From Streptomyces cavernae (GTDB lineage: Bacteria; Actinomycetota; Actinomycetes; Streptomycetales; Streptomycetaceae), in NCBI RefSeq assembly GCF_004023625.1, contig NZ_RPDJ01000008.1, positions 1 to 64,000 on the forward strand: DNA of 64,000 nt. Reading direction: 5' to 3'. A program made the position numbers and the translations under genes. A model generated the notes under the pieces. That model saw nothing but the letters and a program-made list of their open reading frames with translations, had not been told where the DNA came from and made no database searches. Of the stretch, positions 7,719-16,025 are shown piece by piece (position 1 is the first letter of the stretch; each line of letters opens with the position of its first letter).

Positions 7719-8567
7719 TCACGTGCCCAGGTTCTCGAACAGAGCCATCCCGGCCGCCGTGTTGGATGCGGGGACGTGGTAGGCGTCGTACACGCGGCGG
7801 ATCCGTGGCCCGAGGGCGCCCCGCATGATCAGCCACATGATGAGCTCGATGCCCTCGGAGCCGGCCTCGCGGATGTAGTCCTCACGGGTCAGCGCGGCCA
7901 GCTTCTCCGGGTTGTGCTCGATGGCGTCGAGGTACATCCGGTCGAAGTCCTGGTTGATCAGTCCGGCCCGGGCGCCCGCGAGCTGGTGGGACATGCCGCC
8001 GGTACCGAAGACGGCGACCTTGAGGTCCTCGGGGAAGGAACGGATCGCCTCGCCGAGGGCCTTCCCGAGTGCGAGGCATCGCGCCGCCGTGGGCTGCGGG
8101 TACTGGATGACGTTGACCAGGAGGGGAACGACAGTGCACGGCCAGCTCTCCCCGGGGTCGGGGCAGTACACCGACAGCGGCACGGTCAGGCCGTGGTCGA
8201 CGGCGAGGTCCTGGAGCACCGTGATGTCGAAGGCGGAGTCGACCAGGCTCTCGATGAGGTGGTCGGAGAACTCCGGGGCGCCGACGACAGTGGGGACCGG
8301 GCGGCTGCCCCATCCTTCGTCCGCCACGTCGTACGAGGCTGCCGCGCCGATCGCGAACGTCGGCGTGACGGACATGTCGACGGCGTTGGCATGGTCGTTG
8401 TAGACAACCACGGCCACGTCCGGCGTGCGCCGGGCCATCCACTCCCGCGCGGGGGCGTACCCGTCGAACAGCGGCTTCCAGTACGGGTCCTCCGTCCTCC
8501 CGTGGTCCATCGCCGCGCCGATCGACGGCACATGCGAGGTGGCCAGACCCCATATCACCTCAGCCAA
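7719..8567 (-). CDS. ligB: LigB-type extradiol dioxygenase, catalytic beta subunit
   Basis: A 282-residue class III extradiol dioxygenase. The Fe(II) ligands fall where LigB has them: His12 (ATSHVPS), His59 (YNDHANAV) and a Glu in AGSEGIELIMW (238/241). The catalytic His is at 194 (GTGGMSHQL). Such enzymes open catechols next to the diol: protocatechuate at the 4,5 bond, or gallate. The length is close to LigB (about 300). Its start overlaps the LigA-like gene by 8 bases, so the subunits are co-translated. It is the last gene of the operon. Since the operon has a GalB hydratase but no LigC or LigI, gallate or a methoxygallate may be the real substrate; this is inference. Confidence 0.9.
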   Translation of the reverse strand: MAEVIWGLATSHVPSIGAAMDHGRTEDPYWKPLFDGYAPAREWMARRTPDVAVVVYNDHANAVDMSVTPTFAIGAAASYDVADEGWGSRPVPTVVGAPEFSDHLIESLVDSAFDITVLQDLAVDHGLTVPLSVYCPDPGESWPCTVVPLLVNVIQYPQPTAARCLALGKALGEAIRSFPEDLKVAVFGTGGMSHQLAGARAGLINQDFDRMYLDAIEHNPEKLAALTREDYIREAGSEGIELIMWLIMRGALGPRIRRVYDAYHVPASNTAAGMALFENLGT

Positions 8568-8916
8568 AGCTCCGCCCTCCCGCTTTCAGCACCTGGGTGA
8601 ACTCCTCGGTGGTCATGCCGGTGAACACGCCGCCGAGGTACTGCATGGACTTCTGGTCCAGGACCGCGAGTTTGAACACGTAGAAGATGGAGCCGCCCAG
8701 CTCCAGCATCCGCGTCCAGTCTCGACTCAGGACCGCCTCCCGCTGCTCGGCCGTGAGCCCGTACGCCTCGCAGTACGCGCCCTCGTCGGCGCTGAACTCC
8801 GCACGGTTGCCGACGTCCTTCAACGATCCGCAGAGCCGGTTCAGTGCCCTGCCTCGCCGGTTGTCGGCGGTGTCGAAGACGTAGGTGCCCGTGATCCGGG
8901 GTGTGCTGGTGGACAT
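8560..8916 (-). CDS. ligA: LigA-type extradiol dioxygenase, small alpha subunit
   Basis: A 118-residue all-helical protein of the LigA fold, with NRRGRALNRLCGSLKD near the N-terminus, LTAEQREAVLSRDW in the middle and ELGGSIFYVFKLAVLD later. In LigAB this subunit caps the active site of the beta subunit. ATG at 8916 is chosen because GGGAGAGGAAG lies just before it; an upstream in-frame ATG at 8988 has no such support. It directly precedes and overlaps the beta subunit. In Pseudomonas gallate dioxygenase the two domains are one chain, whereas here they are separate as in Sphingobium LigAB. Confidence 0.88.
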   Translation of the reverse strand: MSTSTPRITGTYVFDTADNRRGRALNRLCGSLKDVGNRAEFSADEGAYCEAYGLTAEQREAVLSRDWTRMLELGGSIFYVFKLAVLDQKSMQYLGGVFTGMTTEEFTQVLKAGGRSFG

Positions 8917-8960
8917 GGCTCTTCCTCTCCCTTCGTCTGCCGTTGCTGTGCCCGGGACGG

Positions 8961-9701
8961 TCAGTGCAGCAGCCCGCCGCCGTCGCACACGAGCGTCTGG
9001 CCGGTGACCATGGCCGCGTCCGGCGAGGCCAGATACGAGACGAGCCCCGCGAAGTGCTCAGGGGTGACGTACTCCTGGATCGCCTGCTGCCGCATGGTCG
9101 CGGCGAAGGCCTCGTCGCCGGAGTGGGCCCGGGTGCCGGGGGTGGCGACCTGGGCGGGGGCCACCGCGTTGACGGTGATCCGGTGTCCACCGAGTTCGCG
9201 TGCCATCACCCGGGTCATGCCGATCAGCGCGCCCTTGCTGGCGACGTAGGCGAGTTGGCCCGGTGAGCCGGTGAAGAAGGTGCGGGAGGCGACGTTGATC
9301 ACCCGCCCGCCATGTGCGCTCTTGACCAGCCACGGTACGCACGCCTGCACCATGAGCAGGGGGCCGACGGCGTTGACGTCGAAGAAGCGGTGCAGTTCCT
9401 GCGGGGTGGTCTCCAGCAAACTGTTCCGGCCGGACAGCAGGCCCGCGTTGTTCACCAGTACATCAATACTGATGCCGCCGTGGGTCTCCGCGATCTCCGC
9501 GACGGTGCGGCGCGTGGCGTCCGGGTCACTGACGTCGCAACGCCAGGCTCGTACACCCGTGATCCCTGCCTCGTCGTCCGGTTCGGTGATGTCCAGGGCG
9601 GCGACGGTGAATCCGTCGGCGCTCAGTCGGCGGACGATGGCCCCGCCGAGCCCGCCCGTCGCTCCCGTGACCACCGCGACGCGCGGGCCCCGCGTGGTCA
9701 C
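8961..9701 (-). CDS. SDR-family NAD(P)-dependent oxidoreductase
   Basis: A 246-residue classical short-chain dehydrogenase: cofactor motif TGATGGLG (residues 12-19), a DI acidic segment (AALDITEPDD) that suggests NAD preference, NNAG, and the catalytic Ser/Tyr/Lys in NVASRTFF and AYVASKGAL. The start is GTG at 9701, preceded by GGAGAAGG and overlapping the stop of the upstream small gene by 4 bases (GTGA). In this operon it could oxidise a cis-dihydrodiol or an alcohol made by the Rieske oxygenase or released by the hydrolase. Sequence alone does not decide between these. Confidence 0.88.
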   Translation of the reverse strand: MTTRGPRVAVVTGATGGLGGAIVRRLSADGFTVAALDITEPDDEAGITGVRAWRCDVSDPDATRRTVAEIAETHGGISIDVLVNNAGLLSGRNSLLETTPQELHRFFDVNAVGPLLMVQACVPWLVKSAHGGRVINVASRTFFTGSPGQLAYVASKGALIGMTRVMARELGGHRITVNAVAPAQVATPGTRAHSGDEAFAATMRQQAIQEYVTPEHFAGLVSYLASPDAAMVTGQTLVCDGGGLLH

Positions 9702-9979
9702 GGCGCCTTCTCCTGCGGGTGGGTGGCCAGGGCCTCGACGGTGATCTCCATCCACTTCCACATCGGCAGGGACACCAGGGCGTCGTGCAGTTCCGCCGGG
9801 TCGGCCGCCGCGTACAGACCGATGGTCGCGTTACGGCCCGGCACCCGCCACAGCCGTTTGAGGATCCCGGCCTCGCGGAGTTCCTGCGCCCGTGCGCGCT
9901 CGCCCTTGCGCAGGCCTTCGCGGACGTCGTCAGGAGTGTCGGGGGGCAGAGTGTTCTCGGTGCGTACCAGGAATTCCAT
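9698..9979 (-). CDS. Muconolactone Delta-isomerase-like protein
   Basis: A 93-residue protein of the small ferredoxin-like-barrel muconolactone isomerase family (CatC-like): MEFLVRTENTLP at the start, KGERARAQELREAGILKRLW, then the RNATIGLYAA strand. The true CatC acts in the beta-ketoadipate pathway after ortho cleavage, but here the neighbours encode meta (extradiol) cleavage and no catA/catB. It may therefore have been recruited as a tautomerase or isomerase for an oxalomesaconate-type intermediate; that role is inferred from context. It overlaps the SDR gene by 4 bases and follows the hydrolase gene after 25 bases. Confidence 0.75.
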   Translation of the reverse strand: MEFLVRTENTLPPDTPDDVREGLRKGERARAQELREAGILKRLWRVPGRNATIGLYAAADPAELHDALVSLPMWKWMEITVEALATHPQEKAP

Positions 9980-10004
9980 GCGTGGTGTCCTACCTTTCAG
10001 GGCT

Positions 10005-10706
10005 TCAGGCCAGATCCAGCAGCAGGTCCGCCAGTTCGCCGGGGGCGGTGACCATGGCCTCGTGTCCGGTGGCGACCTCGTGGACCGGCCAGCCCCGGGC
10101 GGCGGCGCGCTGGGCGTGGGGGGTGAACACCCGCATCCAGTCGGTGCACTCGACGAAGACACCGGGCACCTGGTCGGCCTTGCCGGTCAGCCGGAGCGGC
10201 TCGGTGTACGTCAGCCACGGATGCGGGGTCAGCCGGGGGCGGAGCCAGTCCAGGTCCGACTGTTCCTCCACACCCAGAACGGTCAATGAGCGCACCGGAA
10301 CGAGCCAGCCGAAGCCAGGTCCTGCCACGGACTCCCGGTAGTGGCCCGCGATGGTGGCGGGCAGCAGGTCGATCGCCGCGTCCCCGTCGTCGCCGACGAA
10401 GGCATCCAGGAAGACCCGCTTCGCCAGTCGCTCGGGAACGCGGTCCGCGACACCGGTGACGACCTGGCCGGCGTAGCTGTGCCCGACGAGCACCACATCC
10501 CGCAGGTCGTGGGCCTCGATCAGGGCCACGACGTCCTGGATGTGCGTCGTCAGGCCCACTTGGGGGCTGAGCAGATGGGCGCGGTCACTCACCCCGGTGA
10601 GGGTGGGGGTGTGTACCTCGTGCCCGGCGACGCGCAGCCTCGGTGCCACACGCTGCCACACCCAGCCGCCGTGCCAGGCCCCGTGCAGGAGGACGAAGAC
10701 ACTCAT
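10005..10706 (-). CDS. Alpha/beta hydrolase, esterase type
   Basis: A 233-residue alpha/beta hydrolase. The oxyanion motif is LLHGAWHGGWVW, the nucleophile is Ser77 in VGHSYAG, and the catalytic His is at 215 (ATGHEAM). The HGAWHGGW motif and compact size are shared with plant-type methyl esterases and their bacterial relatives, so a methyl or other small ester of an aromatic acid is a reasonable substrate. Meta-cleavage C-C hydrolases are a less likely alternative because they are usually longer. Its ATG overlaps the stop of the Rieske gene by 4 bases. Confidence 0.85.
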   Translation of the reverse strand: MSVFVLLHGAWHGGWVWQRVAPRLRVAGHEVHTPTLTGVSDRAHLLSPQVGLTTHIQDVVALIEAHDLRDVVLVGHSYAGQVVTGVADRVPERLAKRVFLDAFVGDDGDAAIDLLPATIAGHYRESVAGPGFGWLVPVRSLTVLGVEEQSDLDWLRPRLTPHPWLTYTEPLRLTGKADQVPGVFVECTDWMRVFTPHAQRAAARGWPVHEVATGHEAMVTAPGELADLLLDLA

Positions 10707-11731
10707 GCCGACACGTTTCCCGGCTGCTCGCGGGCGAGCATCTTCGCCAGCGCGCGGCGTCCGCGCAGGGCGGCCAGATCGGAGCGGATACTGGACTCGA
10801 TGGTGCCGCCCGGGTCCGTGGCGTACATCAACTCCTGGGCCTCCAGGGCGTCGACGTCCTCCTGCATCACCGCGAGCTGCTGCTTGTGCTGGAACTCGCT
10901 GAGCTCCTCGTCGTCGATGAGGTAGTCGCGAGCCAGGGCGTAGAAGTCGTGCGTCTCATTGCCGTATCCGGGCGTCATGCCGTACAGCACCTTCATGTGG
11001 AAACCCTCCGGTTCCTCGGTGCCGGTGGCCGCGACGCGGATGTGGAGGATGAAGACGCCGGGCGGATGGAACTCCCCGTCCTGCCAGCGGTCCACCGGTG
11101 AGGTCAGGCCGCAGGACTTCTCGTAGAACGGCGGGGCCTCGATGCCGATCATGCGGCGGCTGAAGCTGACCCGGTCGCCGTCCACGGTGACGTCGATCGG
11201 AGTGGCGGCGACGGCCGCGTTGCCGATGCTCGTCGGGTGGAGGAACGTCTCATGGGTGAGGTCCAGTAGGTTCTCCACCAGTAGCAGGTGCCGTGCCTTC
11301 AGCGGGACGACGCCGTGCACATGGGTCCAGTTCGGGTCGGTCAGCCACGAGGTGTCCGGCAGCAGGCTCGCGTCGGCCAGTTCGGGGTCGCCGGGCCAGA
11401 TCCAAATGGCGCCGTCCTTCTCGACCAGCGGGAAGCGGCGCAGCGCGGCCTTGGGCCGGTCGGCTTGCTCGGCGACGCCGACGCACGCGCCCTGCCCGTC
11501 GAAGCGGTAGCCGTGGTAGTCGCACTGGAGGGTGCCGTCGTTGTCAAGATGACCGAGCGACAGCGGGTACTTGCGGTGCGGGCAGCGGTCCTCGACGGCG
11601 GTCACGGTGCCGCCCGGCAGCCGGTAGAAGCAGACCGGGATGTCCGTGATCCAGCGGCGGGTGAGCGTCCGGCCGATCTCGTTGGACCAGGCTCCCAGGT
11701 ACCAGCCGTTGCGCACGTGTGAGGAGAGCAT
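10703..11731 (-). CDS. Rieske non-haem iron oxygenase, VanA-like
   Basis: A 342-residue oxygenase subunit. The Rieske [2Fe-2S] ligands are Cys50 and His52 (CPHRKYPLS) and Cys70 and His73 (CDYHGYRF). The mononuclear iron site is His160 and His165 in DLTHETFLHP, with Asp157 as the bridging residue between centres. The short single-subunit form is typical of the vanillate O-demethylase/phthalate oxygenase group rather than the two-subunit naphthalene type. The partner reductase is encoded immediately upstream (11815-12846). It likely demethylates a methoxybenzoate to supply the diol that LigAB cleaves. Substrate specificity is inferred, not shown. Confidence 0.88.
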   Translation of the reverse strand: MLSSHVRNGWYLGAWSNEIGRTLTRRWITDIPVCFYRLPGGTVTAVEDRCPHRKYPLSLGHLDNDGTLQCDYHGYRFDGQGACVGVAEQADRPKAALRRFPLVEKDGAIWIWPGDPELADASLLPDTSWLTDPNWTHVHGVVPLKARHLLLVENLLDLTHETFLHPTSIGNAAVAATPIDVTVDGDRVSFSRRMIGIEAPPFYEKSCGLTSPVDRWQDGEFHPPGVFILHIRVAATGTEEPEGFHMKVLYGMTPGYGNETHDFYALARDYLIDDEELSEFQHKQQLAVMQEDVDALEAQELMYATDPGGTIESSIRSDLAALRGRRALAKMLAREQPGNVSA

Positions 11732-11780
11732 GGCGGCAACGCCTTTCTCTTCGAAGTCTTTGCTTGGGGCGGACTGAGCC

Positions 11781-11826
11781 CAGGAGTCAGAGGTCCAGGA
11801 GTCAGGTCCAGGAGTCAGAGGTCCAG
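11781..11826. repeat. Short direct repeats at the reductase stop codon
   Basis: Three copies of CCAGGAGTCAG follow one another with AGGT spacers, ending in a fourth partial copy that runs into the reductase stop. It fills most of the 83-bp gap between reductase and oxygenase genes. It looks like slippage-generated sequence with no obvious function. Confidence 0.6.
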
Positions 11827-12846
11827 GACGAGGCGGCCGCGGGCGCGGGAGACACAGATCAGCATCGTGTCGCCGGCGGCCCGCTCGTCATCGGTGAGCA
11901 GGGAGTCCCGGTGCTCGATCTCGCCCGCCAGGACGGCGGTCTCGCAGGAACCGCAGATGCCCTCCTCACAGGAGGACATGACCGGTGCGCCCGCCGCTTC
12001 CACGGCCCTGAGCACCGACTGACCCGGCTGCACGGTGAGTGTCACCCCGGACGAGCGCAGCTCCACATCGAACGGTTCGTCGCCCTCGCCGTCACCGGAG
12101 TGCTGCCCCGGGGCCGCGGCGAACCGCTCCACGTTGAGCGATCCCGCCGGCCAGGTGGCGCAGTGGGCCTCGACCGCGTCGATCAGCCCGGCCGGGCCGC
12201 AGCAGTACACCAGGGTGGAGGCGTCGGGTTCGCCGAGGTGGCCGGCGAGGTCGAGGAGGCCGTACTCGTCCTGCGGCCGTACGGTCACGCGCTCGCGGTA
12301 GCCCTCCAGCTCGGACAGGAACGCCATGGACGCGCGGCTCCGGCCCCCGTAGAGCAGGGACCAGTCGGCCCCGGCCGCATCGGCCTCGGCGATCATCGGC
12401 AGCAGAGGGGTGATGCCGATGCCGCCGGCGACGAACAGGTACCGCCTCGCCTGCCGCAGCGGGAAGTTGTTGCGCGGGCCGCGTATCCGCAGTTCGCTTC
12501 CCTTGCGGGCGTTGTCGTGGATCCACTGCGATCCGCCGCGTCCTTCGGGCTCCCGCAGCACCGCGATGCGCCAGCAGTCGGTGACGGCTGTGGGGCCGCA
12601 CAGCGAGTACTGGCGGACGGTGCCCGTGGGGAGGACCACGTCGATGTGCGCGCCCGGCTGCCGGGGCGGCAGGGGTACACCGTCGTGCGGTGCGAGCACC
12701 AGGGACACGACGCCGTCCGCCGCCGTCTGCCGGGACAGTACGGTGACCATGCCGTCGTACTCGGTCTCGCGTGGCGCCGGGCTGGTCGCGGCCGCGGCCG
12801 TCCCGAGCCGGAGCGCGTCCAGAGCGGCGGTCGACGGGCTCGTCAT
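11815..12846 (-). CDS. Phthalate-dioxygenase-reductase-type ferredoxin reductase
   Basis: A class IA oxygenase reductase in the order flavin domain, NAD domain, C-terminal plant-type [2Fe-2S] ferredoxin. The flavin motif is RQYSLCG, the nucleotide motif is VAGGIGITPLLPM, and the cluster ligands are in SSCEEGICGSCETA plus a later Cys in MLICVSRA. It passes electrons from NADH to the Rieske oxygenase encoded next. ATG 12846 is chosen over ATG 12855: the AGGAG at 12856-12860 touches the first ATG but is 9 bases from the second. Length from this start is 343 residues. It could also serve the P450 encoded at 18768, which has no redox partner nearby. Confidence 0.9.
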   Translation of the reverse strand: MTSPSTAALDALRLGTAAAATSPAPRETEYDGMVTVLSRQTAADGVVSLVLAPHDGVPLPPRQPGAHIDVVLPTGTVRQYSLCGPTAVTDCWRIAVLREPEGRGGSQWIHDNARKGSELRIRGPRNNFPLRQARRYLFVAGGIGITPLLPMIAEADAAGADWSLLYGGRSRASMAFLSELEGYRERVTVRPQDEYGLLDLAGHLGEPDASTLVYCCGPAGLIDAVEAHCATWPAGSLNVERFAAAPGQHSGDGEGDEPFDVELRSSGVTLTVQPGQSVLRAVEAAGAPVMSSCEEGICGSCETAVLAGEIEHRDSLLTDDERAAGDTMLICVSRARGRLVLDL

Positions 12847-12952
12847 GTGCGTCATCTCCTCGGCACGGTCGGTGGTGCGGTGCCACGTTCGACGCTAGTC
12901 GCGAGGAACGCACAGGTCGTCGCGCTAATGACCGGACCCGGACGGCCGAAGG

Positions 12953-13261
12953 TCACGACCCGCCTACGTCATTCGTCGCGCCCGCCGGGTTCCCGGCCGC
13001 CCGGGGTGCCTGGTCGAGGTGGATGTGCAGCGGGTGGTCCGTGGTCCAGAGGGCCTCCACCACGGCGTGCAGATACGCGGCGTCGACCCGCCACAGAGGT
13101 TCGTCGTAGCGGTCGTCCCGCGTGACGCCGTCCGACGGGACGACGGTGGCCAACAACTCCTGGTGACCCGGAGCGCCGTCCGGGGGGTCCGCCCCCCGCG
13201 CGAGCTTCACGAACAGCGACGTGTCGCGGAAGGGCACCCAGATATGCGTCGCCGACGTCAT
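12953..13261 (-). CDS. Hypothetical protein of the aromatic operon
   Basis: A 102-residue soluble protein that I do not recognise. It begins MTSATHIWVPFRDTSLFVKL and has a central DEPLWRVDAAYLHAVVEALW helix region followed by PLHIHLDQ, which contains two His in an H-x-H pattern that could bind metal. It has no signal peptide or membrane segment. The ATG overlaps the stop of the GalB-like gene by 4 bases (ATGA), so it is almost certainly translated with that enzyme and belongs to the pathway. A role as an accessory subunit, or as the missing tautomerase, is possible but only a guess. Confidence 0.7.
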   Translation of the reverse strand: MTSATHIWVPFRDTSLFVKLARGADPPDGAPGHQELLATVVPSDGVTRDDRYDEPLWRVDAAYLHAVVEALWTTDHPLHIHLDQAPRAAGNPAGATNDVGGS

Positions 13262-14007
13262 GCCAGCACCCCCGTCGTCTCGGGGTAGAGCCGCACGTAC
13301 GCCTCGCCCATGGTCCCGTGCGGAAGGCCCAGGTTGGGACCGGCGTTCCGCCTCAGCTGGACCCCCCGGCGCTTGGCAAGGTCGGTGTAGTAGTCCCACA
13401 TGTGCTGCTGAGCGGCCAGGCACTCCATGGCCTTGCGCTTCTTGTCGAAGACGGTCGTGATGTCCAGCAGGACGTTCGGCTTGAAGTCGCACTGCTCGGG
13501 CTGGTGCGGCTCGAAGAAGAACACAGGAGGAGCACCGAGCGGTTCGCCGGGCGCGTCATAGCCGACCGCCTGGGCCAGCACACGTGCCTGCAGCGCCATG
13601 CGGGCGGCGGCGGGGTGATCGCCGTTGTAGGGATCCGCGAGGGTGTGCGTGAGGACGACTGCGGGGTTCACCTCGCGGTACACGCGCACGATGCGGTCCA
13701 CCAACTCCGGTGACTCCAGCAGGGGGTAGTCCCCGGCGTCGAGGAACTCGATCTCCGCGCCCAACGCGGCGGCTGCGTCGGTGGCCTCCGTACGGCGCAG
13801 TTCCTTGATTTCGTCGAGGCGGAGGCCCTCCCGCCAGGCACGGGCGGACTCTCCGCGTTCGCCGAAGCTCAGGCACAGCACCTTCGCGCGCTGACCGCGT
13901 TCGGCGGCAAGGGCGATGGCGCCGCCGGCCCGCCAGACGAAGTCGCCCGCGTGGGCGCTGATCACCAGCAAGGCGCCGTCGGAGGGTTGGGACGTGTTGG
14001 GGGTCAT
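13258..14007 (-). CDS. galB: GalB-type 4-oxalomesaconate hydratase (PIG-L family)
   Basis: A 249-residue PIG-L-fold zinc enzyme. It has SAHAGDFVWRAGGAIALA at the N-terminus, where most PIG-L deacetylases have AHPDDE. The FVWRAGGAIA form together with LCLSFGERGESA is characteristic of GalB, the 4-oxalomesaconate hydratase of gallate and protocatechuate 4,5-cleavage pathways. Zinc ligands should be His19, Asp22 and a His in NGDHPAAARM. The product, 4-carboxy-4-hydroxy-2-oxoadipate, is then split by an aldolase to pyruvate and oxaloacetate; no aldolase gene is in the window. The start ATG at 14007 follows AAAGGAG. It is the first gene of the operon. Confidence 0.85.
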   Translation of the reverse strand: MTPNTSQPSDGALLVISAHAGDFVWRAGGAIALAAERGQRAKVLCLSFGERGESARAWREGLRLDEIKELRRTEATDAAAALGAEIEFLDAGDYPLLESPELVDRIVRVYREVNPAVVLTHTLADPYNGDHPAAARMALQARVLAQAVGYDAPGEPLGAPPVFFFEPHQPEQCDFKPNVLLDITTVFDKKRKAMECLAAQQHMWDYYTDLAKRRGVQLRRNAGPNLGLPHGTMGEAYVRLYPETTGVLA

Positions 14008-14393
14008 CGGGACTCCTTTGGATCGGACGGGACGGGACGGGATCGGCGCGTCGGTCGGACGGTCGGCGCGTGCCGGAATGCCGACGTGCTCGTCCTCCGA
14101 CGAGCTCGTGTGCCGGGCGGCGGGCCGCCGAGTCGCCCGCATGCTCCTCGAGGAGCTGATCGCCGCCCGCGCGACGGAGCGGATCAGACCGGAGGAGGCC
14201 GAGACGCTGCGCGGATCGGCGCGGACATGGCGACGAAGGCGGTCGCCGACGGGAACTGACGGCCTGGCCGCGAACCGCGCGCTCCTTGCTGGACAACGGG
14301 CGCGCGGTCGCCGAGACGGTCGGCTCAACTGAAAGTTCTCAAGCATTCGCCTGTGGGCGGCCCTGGAGCGGACCGTTGCCCCGGGACGGGCCG
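14008..14393. other. Upstream region of the aromatic operon, no intact gene
   Basis: This 386-bp stretch between the operon start and the acyl-CoA synthetase stop must carry the operon promoter on the minus strand; I could not place it with confidence. It starts with a slipped GGGAC run (14024-14042). A plus-strand frame (about 14107-14215) reading VARMLLEELIAARATERIRP looks protein-like but is short and has no start or recognisable family; it may be another relic. Confidence 0.4.
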
Positions 14394-16025
14394 TCAGCCT
14401 CCCGCCGGACCGACGTTCTGGGCCACCCTCCTGGCCCAGGCGATCTCGAGCTTGCCCGTCGGTGTACGAGGCAGGGCGCCCGTCAGCACGATGGACCGCG
14501 GGACCTTGTAGCCGGCGAGGCTCCGCCGGACCCAGTCGCACAGTTCCTCACCGGTGGCGGCGGCGCTCGGTGCGACCGCCACGACGGCGGCCACCCGCTC
14601 GCCCCACGTCTCGTCGGGTACACCCACGACCACGCAGTCCGTCACATCGGGGTGCGTCAGTAGCACGTTCTCCACCTCCTGCGGGTGCACCTTCTCCCCG
14701 CCGGTGTTGATGACGCCCGAGCCGCGCCCGAGGAACCTGATGGCGCCGTCGGCCTCGATCTGGGCGAGATCGCCGGGTATGGAGTACCGGACCCCGTCGA
14801 TGGTGCGGAACGTCCGCGCGCTCTTCCCGGTGTCCTTGTAGTAACCCAGCGGCATCGGCCCGCAGTAGGCGAGAACCCCCGTCTCACCGCTACCGGGCCC
14901 GACGAAACGGTCACCGTCGCCGATCACCCTGGTCGCGGGCAGCGGATAGAACCGGGCCGGCAGCTCCCGCACCGACGAGGTGACCGCCAGTGCGAAGGGA
15001 CCGCCCTCGCTGGAGGCGATGGCATCGACGACCGTGACGGCGGAGCGTTCGTGCAGCGCCGTCTTCAGCCGGTCGTCGAGCGCAGTGCCCGAGCTGAGGA
15101 TCGTTCGAAGGGAACTCAGGTCATACGGTGTACCGGCGTCTTCGGCGCGCACCAGTTCGTCGACGAGCGGTCGGCAGACGGCGTTACCCGCGACGAGCAG
15201 TGTGTCGATCTCGCAGTCGGCGAGCGTCTGCCAAACGTGGACCGGATCCAGTCCGCCCTGTCGTGCCATGACCGCCCGGCCGCCCACCAGCAGGGTGCCC
15301 ATGGTGTTGAACAGCCCTGTGGCATGCATCAGAGGGACGACGGGCATGGTGGTAGGCGCTCTGCCTTCGTGGCGGGCGGCGACCGCGCTCGACGCGGCTT
15401 CGTCGAGCGTTTTCGGCAGTTCGGTGACTCCGGCCTGCCGGAGGATCGGGATGGAGTGGAGCAGGTCGCCGAGCTGCCACATCACACCCTTGGGCTTGCC
15501 TGTGGTGCCGCCGGTGTACATGAAGAGCCGGTCCGATCCGGGCCGGGGCCGGGCCGCGCGGGGTGCGTGCGTCGCGAGCAGCTCTTCCAGCTCCGGCACC
15601 GCGGGACCGGCCGGGCCCTCGGCGGGGGGATCCCCCACCCGCACGAGCAGCTTCAGTGTGCGGACATGTCCGGCCGCATGCGTGACCCGGTCGGCCAGGG
15701 CGCCGCTGAAGACGAGTGCCGCCGCGTCGGCGTCCGTGAGCAGCTCGGACAACTCATCGCCGGTGTAGCGGTAGTTGGCGTTCGCGGGAACGGCGCCGAT
15801 CTTGAACGCGGCATAGACCGTCTCCAGATACGCGGCTCCGTTGTACAGGTAGCAGGCCACTGTGTGGCCCGCCCGCACCCCGGCATCCTCCAGCGCGGCG
15901 GCCAGCCGTGACGCACGATCGTCGAACTCCCGGTAGGTCAGTTCCCGGCCGGGCTCGATGATGGCGACGGCATCGGGCAGGGCGCGGGAGACCGCCTCCC
16001 AGATCGTGCCGATGGACACGTCCAA
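14394..16025 (-). CDS. AMP-binding acyl-CoA synthetase
   Basis: A 543-residue adenylate-forming enzyme of the ANL superfamily. Core motifs in order: MYTGGTTGKPKG (P-loop), VPLMHATGLFNTMG, ASSEGG in place of the common YG-x-TE, YSIPGDLA, RGSGVINTGGEKVHPQEVE, and the C-terminal catalytic lysine in PRTPTGKLE. It activates a carboxylic acid to the acyl-adenylate and then the CoA thioester. Aromatic or fatty acids both fit; the setting favours a phenylpropanoid- or steroid-type acid. The likely start is TTG at 16025, 8 bases after GAGGAGG; a GTG at 16019 is the alternative. It is transcribed towards the aromatic operon. Confidence 0.88.
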   Translation of the reverse strand: MDVSIGTIWEAVSRALPDAVAIIEPGRELTYREFDDRASRLAAALEDAGVRAGHTVACYLYNGAAYLETVYAAFKIGAVPANANYRYTGDELSELLTDADAAALVFSGALADRVTHAAGHVRTLKLLVRVGDPPAEGPAGPAVPELEELLATHAPRAARPRPGSDRLFMYTGGTTGKPKGVMWQLGDLLHSIPILRQAGVTELPKTLDEAASSAVAARHEGRAPTTMPVVPLMHATGLFNTMGTLLVGGRAVMARQGGLDPVHVWQTLADCEIDTLLVAGNAVCRPLVDELVRAEDAGTPYDLSSLRTILSSGTALDDRLKTALHERSAVTVVDAIASSEGGPFALAVTSSVRELPARFYPLPATRVIGDGDRFVGPGSGETGVLAYCGPMPLGYYKDTGKSARTFRTIDGVRYSIPGDLAQIEADGAIRFLGRGSGVINTGGEKVHPQEVENVLLTHPDVTDCVVVGVPDETWGERVAAVVAVAPSAAATGEELCDWVRRSLAGYKVPRSIVLTGALPRTPTGKLEIAWARRVAQNVGPAGG

